Program-made: the position numbers and the translations under genes
In this document: one piece after another, positions 5,689 to 5,777 of the stretch
How the letters are laid out: every line of letters begins with the position of its first letter
How positions within the stretch are numbered: the first letter of the stretch is position 1
Source: CAZZIZ01 sp964654535
Lineage (GTDB): Bacteria; Bacteroidota; Bacteroidia; Chitinophagales; UBA2359
Direction: 5' to 3'
NCBI GenBank assembly: GCA_964654535.1
Contig: CAZZIZ010000206.1
Coordinates: 1 to 5,777, forward strand
DNA: 5,777 nucleotides
The notes under the pieces: generated by a model
Database searches by the model: none
Told to the model about the DNA's origin: nothing
Seen by the model: only the letters and a program-made list of their open reading frames with translations

Positions 5689-5777
5689 TTGGGCGTGACC
5701 CACTCACATCTGCAGCGGAGCTGCAAGTTCGGGGTCGGGCTGTCGGCAGTCGCTCTGTTCTTTAAAAAGCAAAAAGC
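5689..5777 (+). repeat. Bacteroidota intergenic GC-rich repeat (GGGCGT...GGGTCGGGCT type), truncated by window end
   Basis: The AT-rich spacer changes abruptly to GC-rich sequence at TTGGGCGTGACCC (5689-5701). GACCC (5697-5701) pairs with GGGTC (5732-5736). Between them, TGCAGC (5711-5716) and GCTGCA (5720-5725) form a perfect 6-bp stem with a GGA loop. GGGCTGTCGGC (5737-5747) and CGCTCTGTTC (5751-5760) follow. The order GGGCGT, ACCC, variable hairpin, GGGTCGGGCT, then a CGCT block and a second variable hairpin, matches a dispersed intergenic element I recall from many flavobacterial genomes. The second half would lie beyond 5777. The end contains AAAAAGC twice in tandem (5764-5777), perhaps the left arm or loop of the second hairpin. 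No protein-coding potential is evident. The identification rests on memory of the consensus and on the visible stems. Confidence 0.62.

Overview
The window looks like chromosomal DNA of a Bacteroidota bacterium, most likely a member of the Flavobacteriia or a close relative. Three things point there. The secreted metalloprotease ends in a type IX secretion (T9SS) sorting domain, a system restricted to that phylum. The RuvB and PorT-like barrel proteins have the sequence style typical of the phylum. The right edge carries the start of a GC-rich intergenic repeat (GGGCGT-ACCC-GGGTCGGGCT type) that I recognise from many flavobacterial genomes. Genus is not determinable by eye.

Layout from left to right. 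At 1-29 (minus) is the probable first nine codons of a gene leaving the window, with a signal-peptide-like start. At 74-835 (minus) is a PhnP-like metallo-beta-lactamase-fold hydrolase, overlapping by 4 nt (ATGA) with a 101-residue conserved-looking protein of unknown function at 832-1137 (minus). An 85-bp divergent spacer follows, then a small outer-membrane beta-barrel protein at 1223-1846 (plus). This converges with ruvB at 1862-2890 (minus), with only 15 bp between the stop codons. A 209-bp spacer holding a near-perfect 19-bp palindrome, a bulged hairpin and two A/T tracts separates ruvB from a secreted M43-family metalloprotease at 3100-4446 (minus). That gene lies 11 bp downstream of an acyl-CoA dehydrogenase gene at 4458-5600 (minus). 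From 5601 to the end is a 177-bp intergenic stretch with a short dyad near the dehydrogenase start and the truncated repeat element.

The genes do not form one pathway. There are two probable transcription units (dehydrogenase plus protease; the 101-residue protein plus the MBL hydrolase, possibly plus the partial gene), ruvB probably with its own promoter, and a lone plus-strand barrel gene. The set is housekeeping (Holliday-junction branch migration, acyl-CoA oxidation) mixed with surface and secreted functions. I found no mobile element, CRISPR array, tRNA, rRNA, toxin-antitoxin pair or defence system. The points most worth a second look are the right-edge repeat, the palindrome in front of ruvB, and the translationally coupled protein of unknown function beside the PhnP-like enzyme. 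All promoter and operator calls are low confidence.
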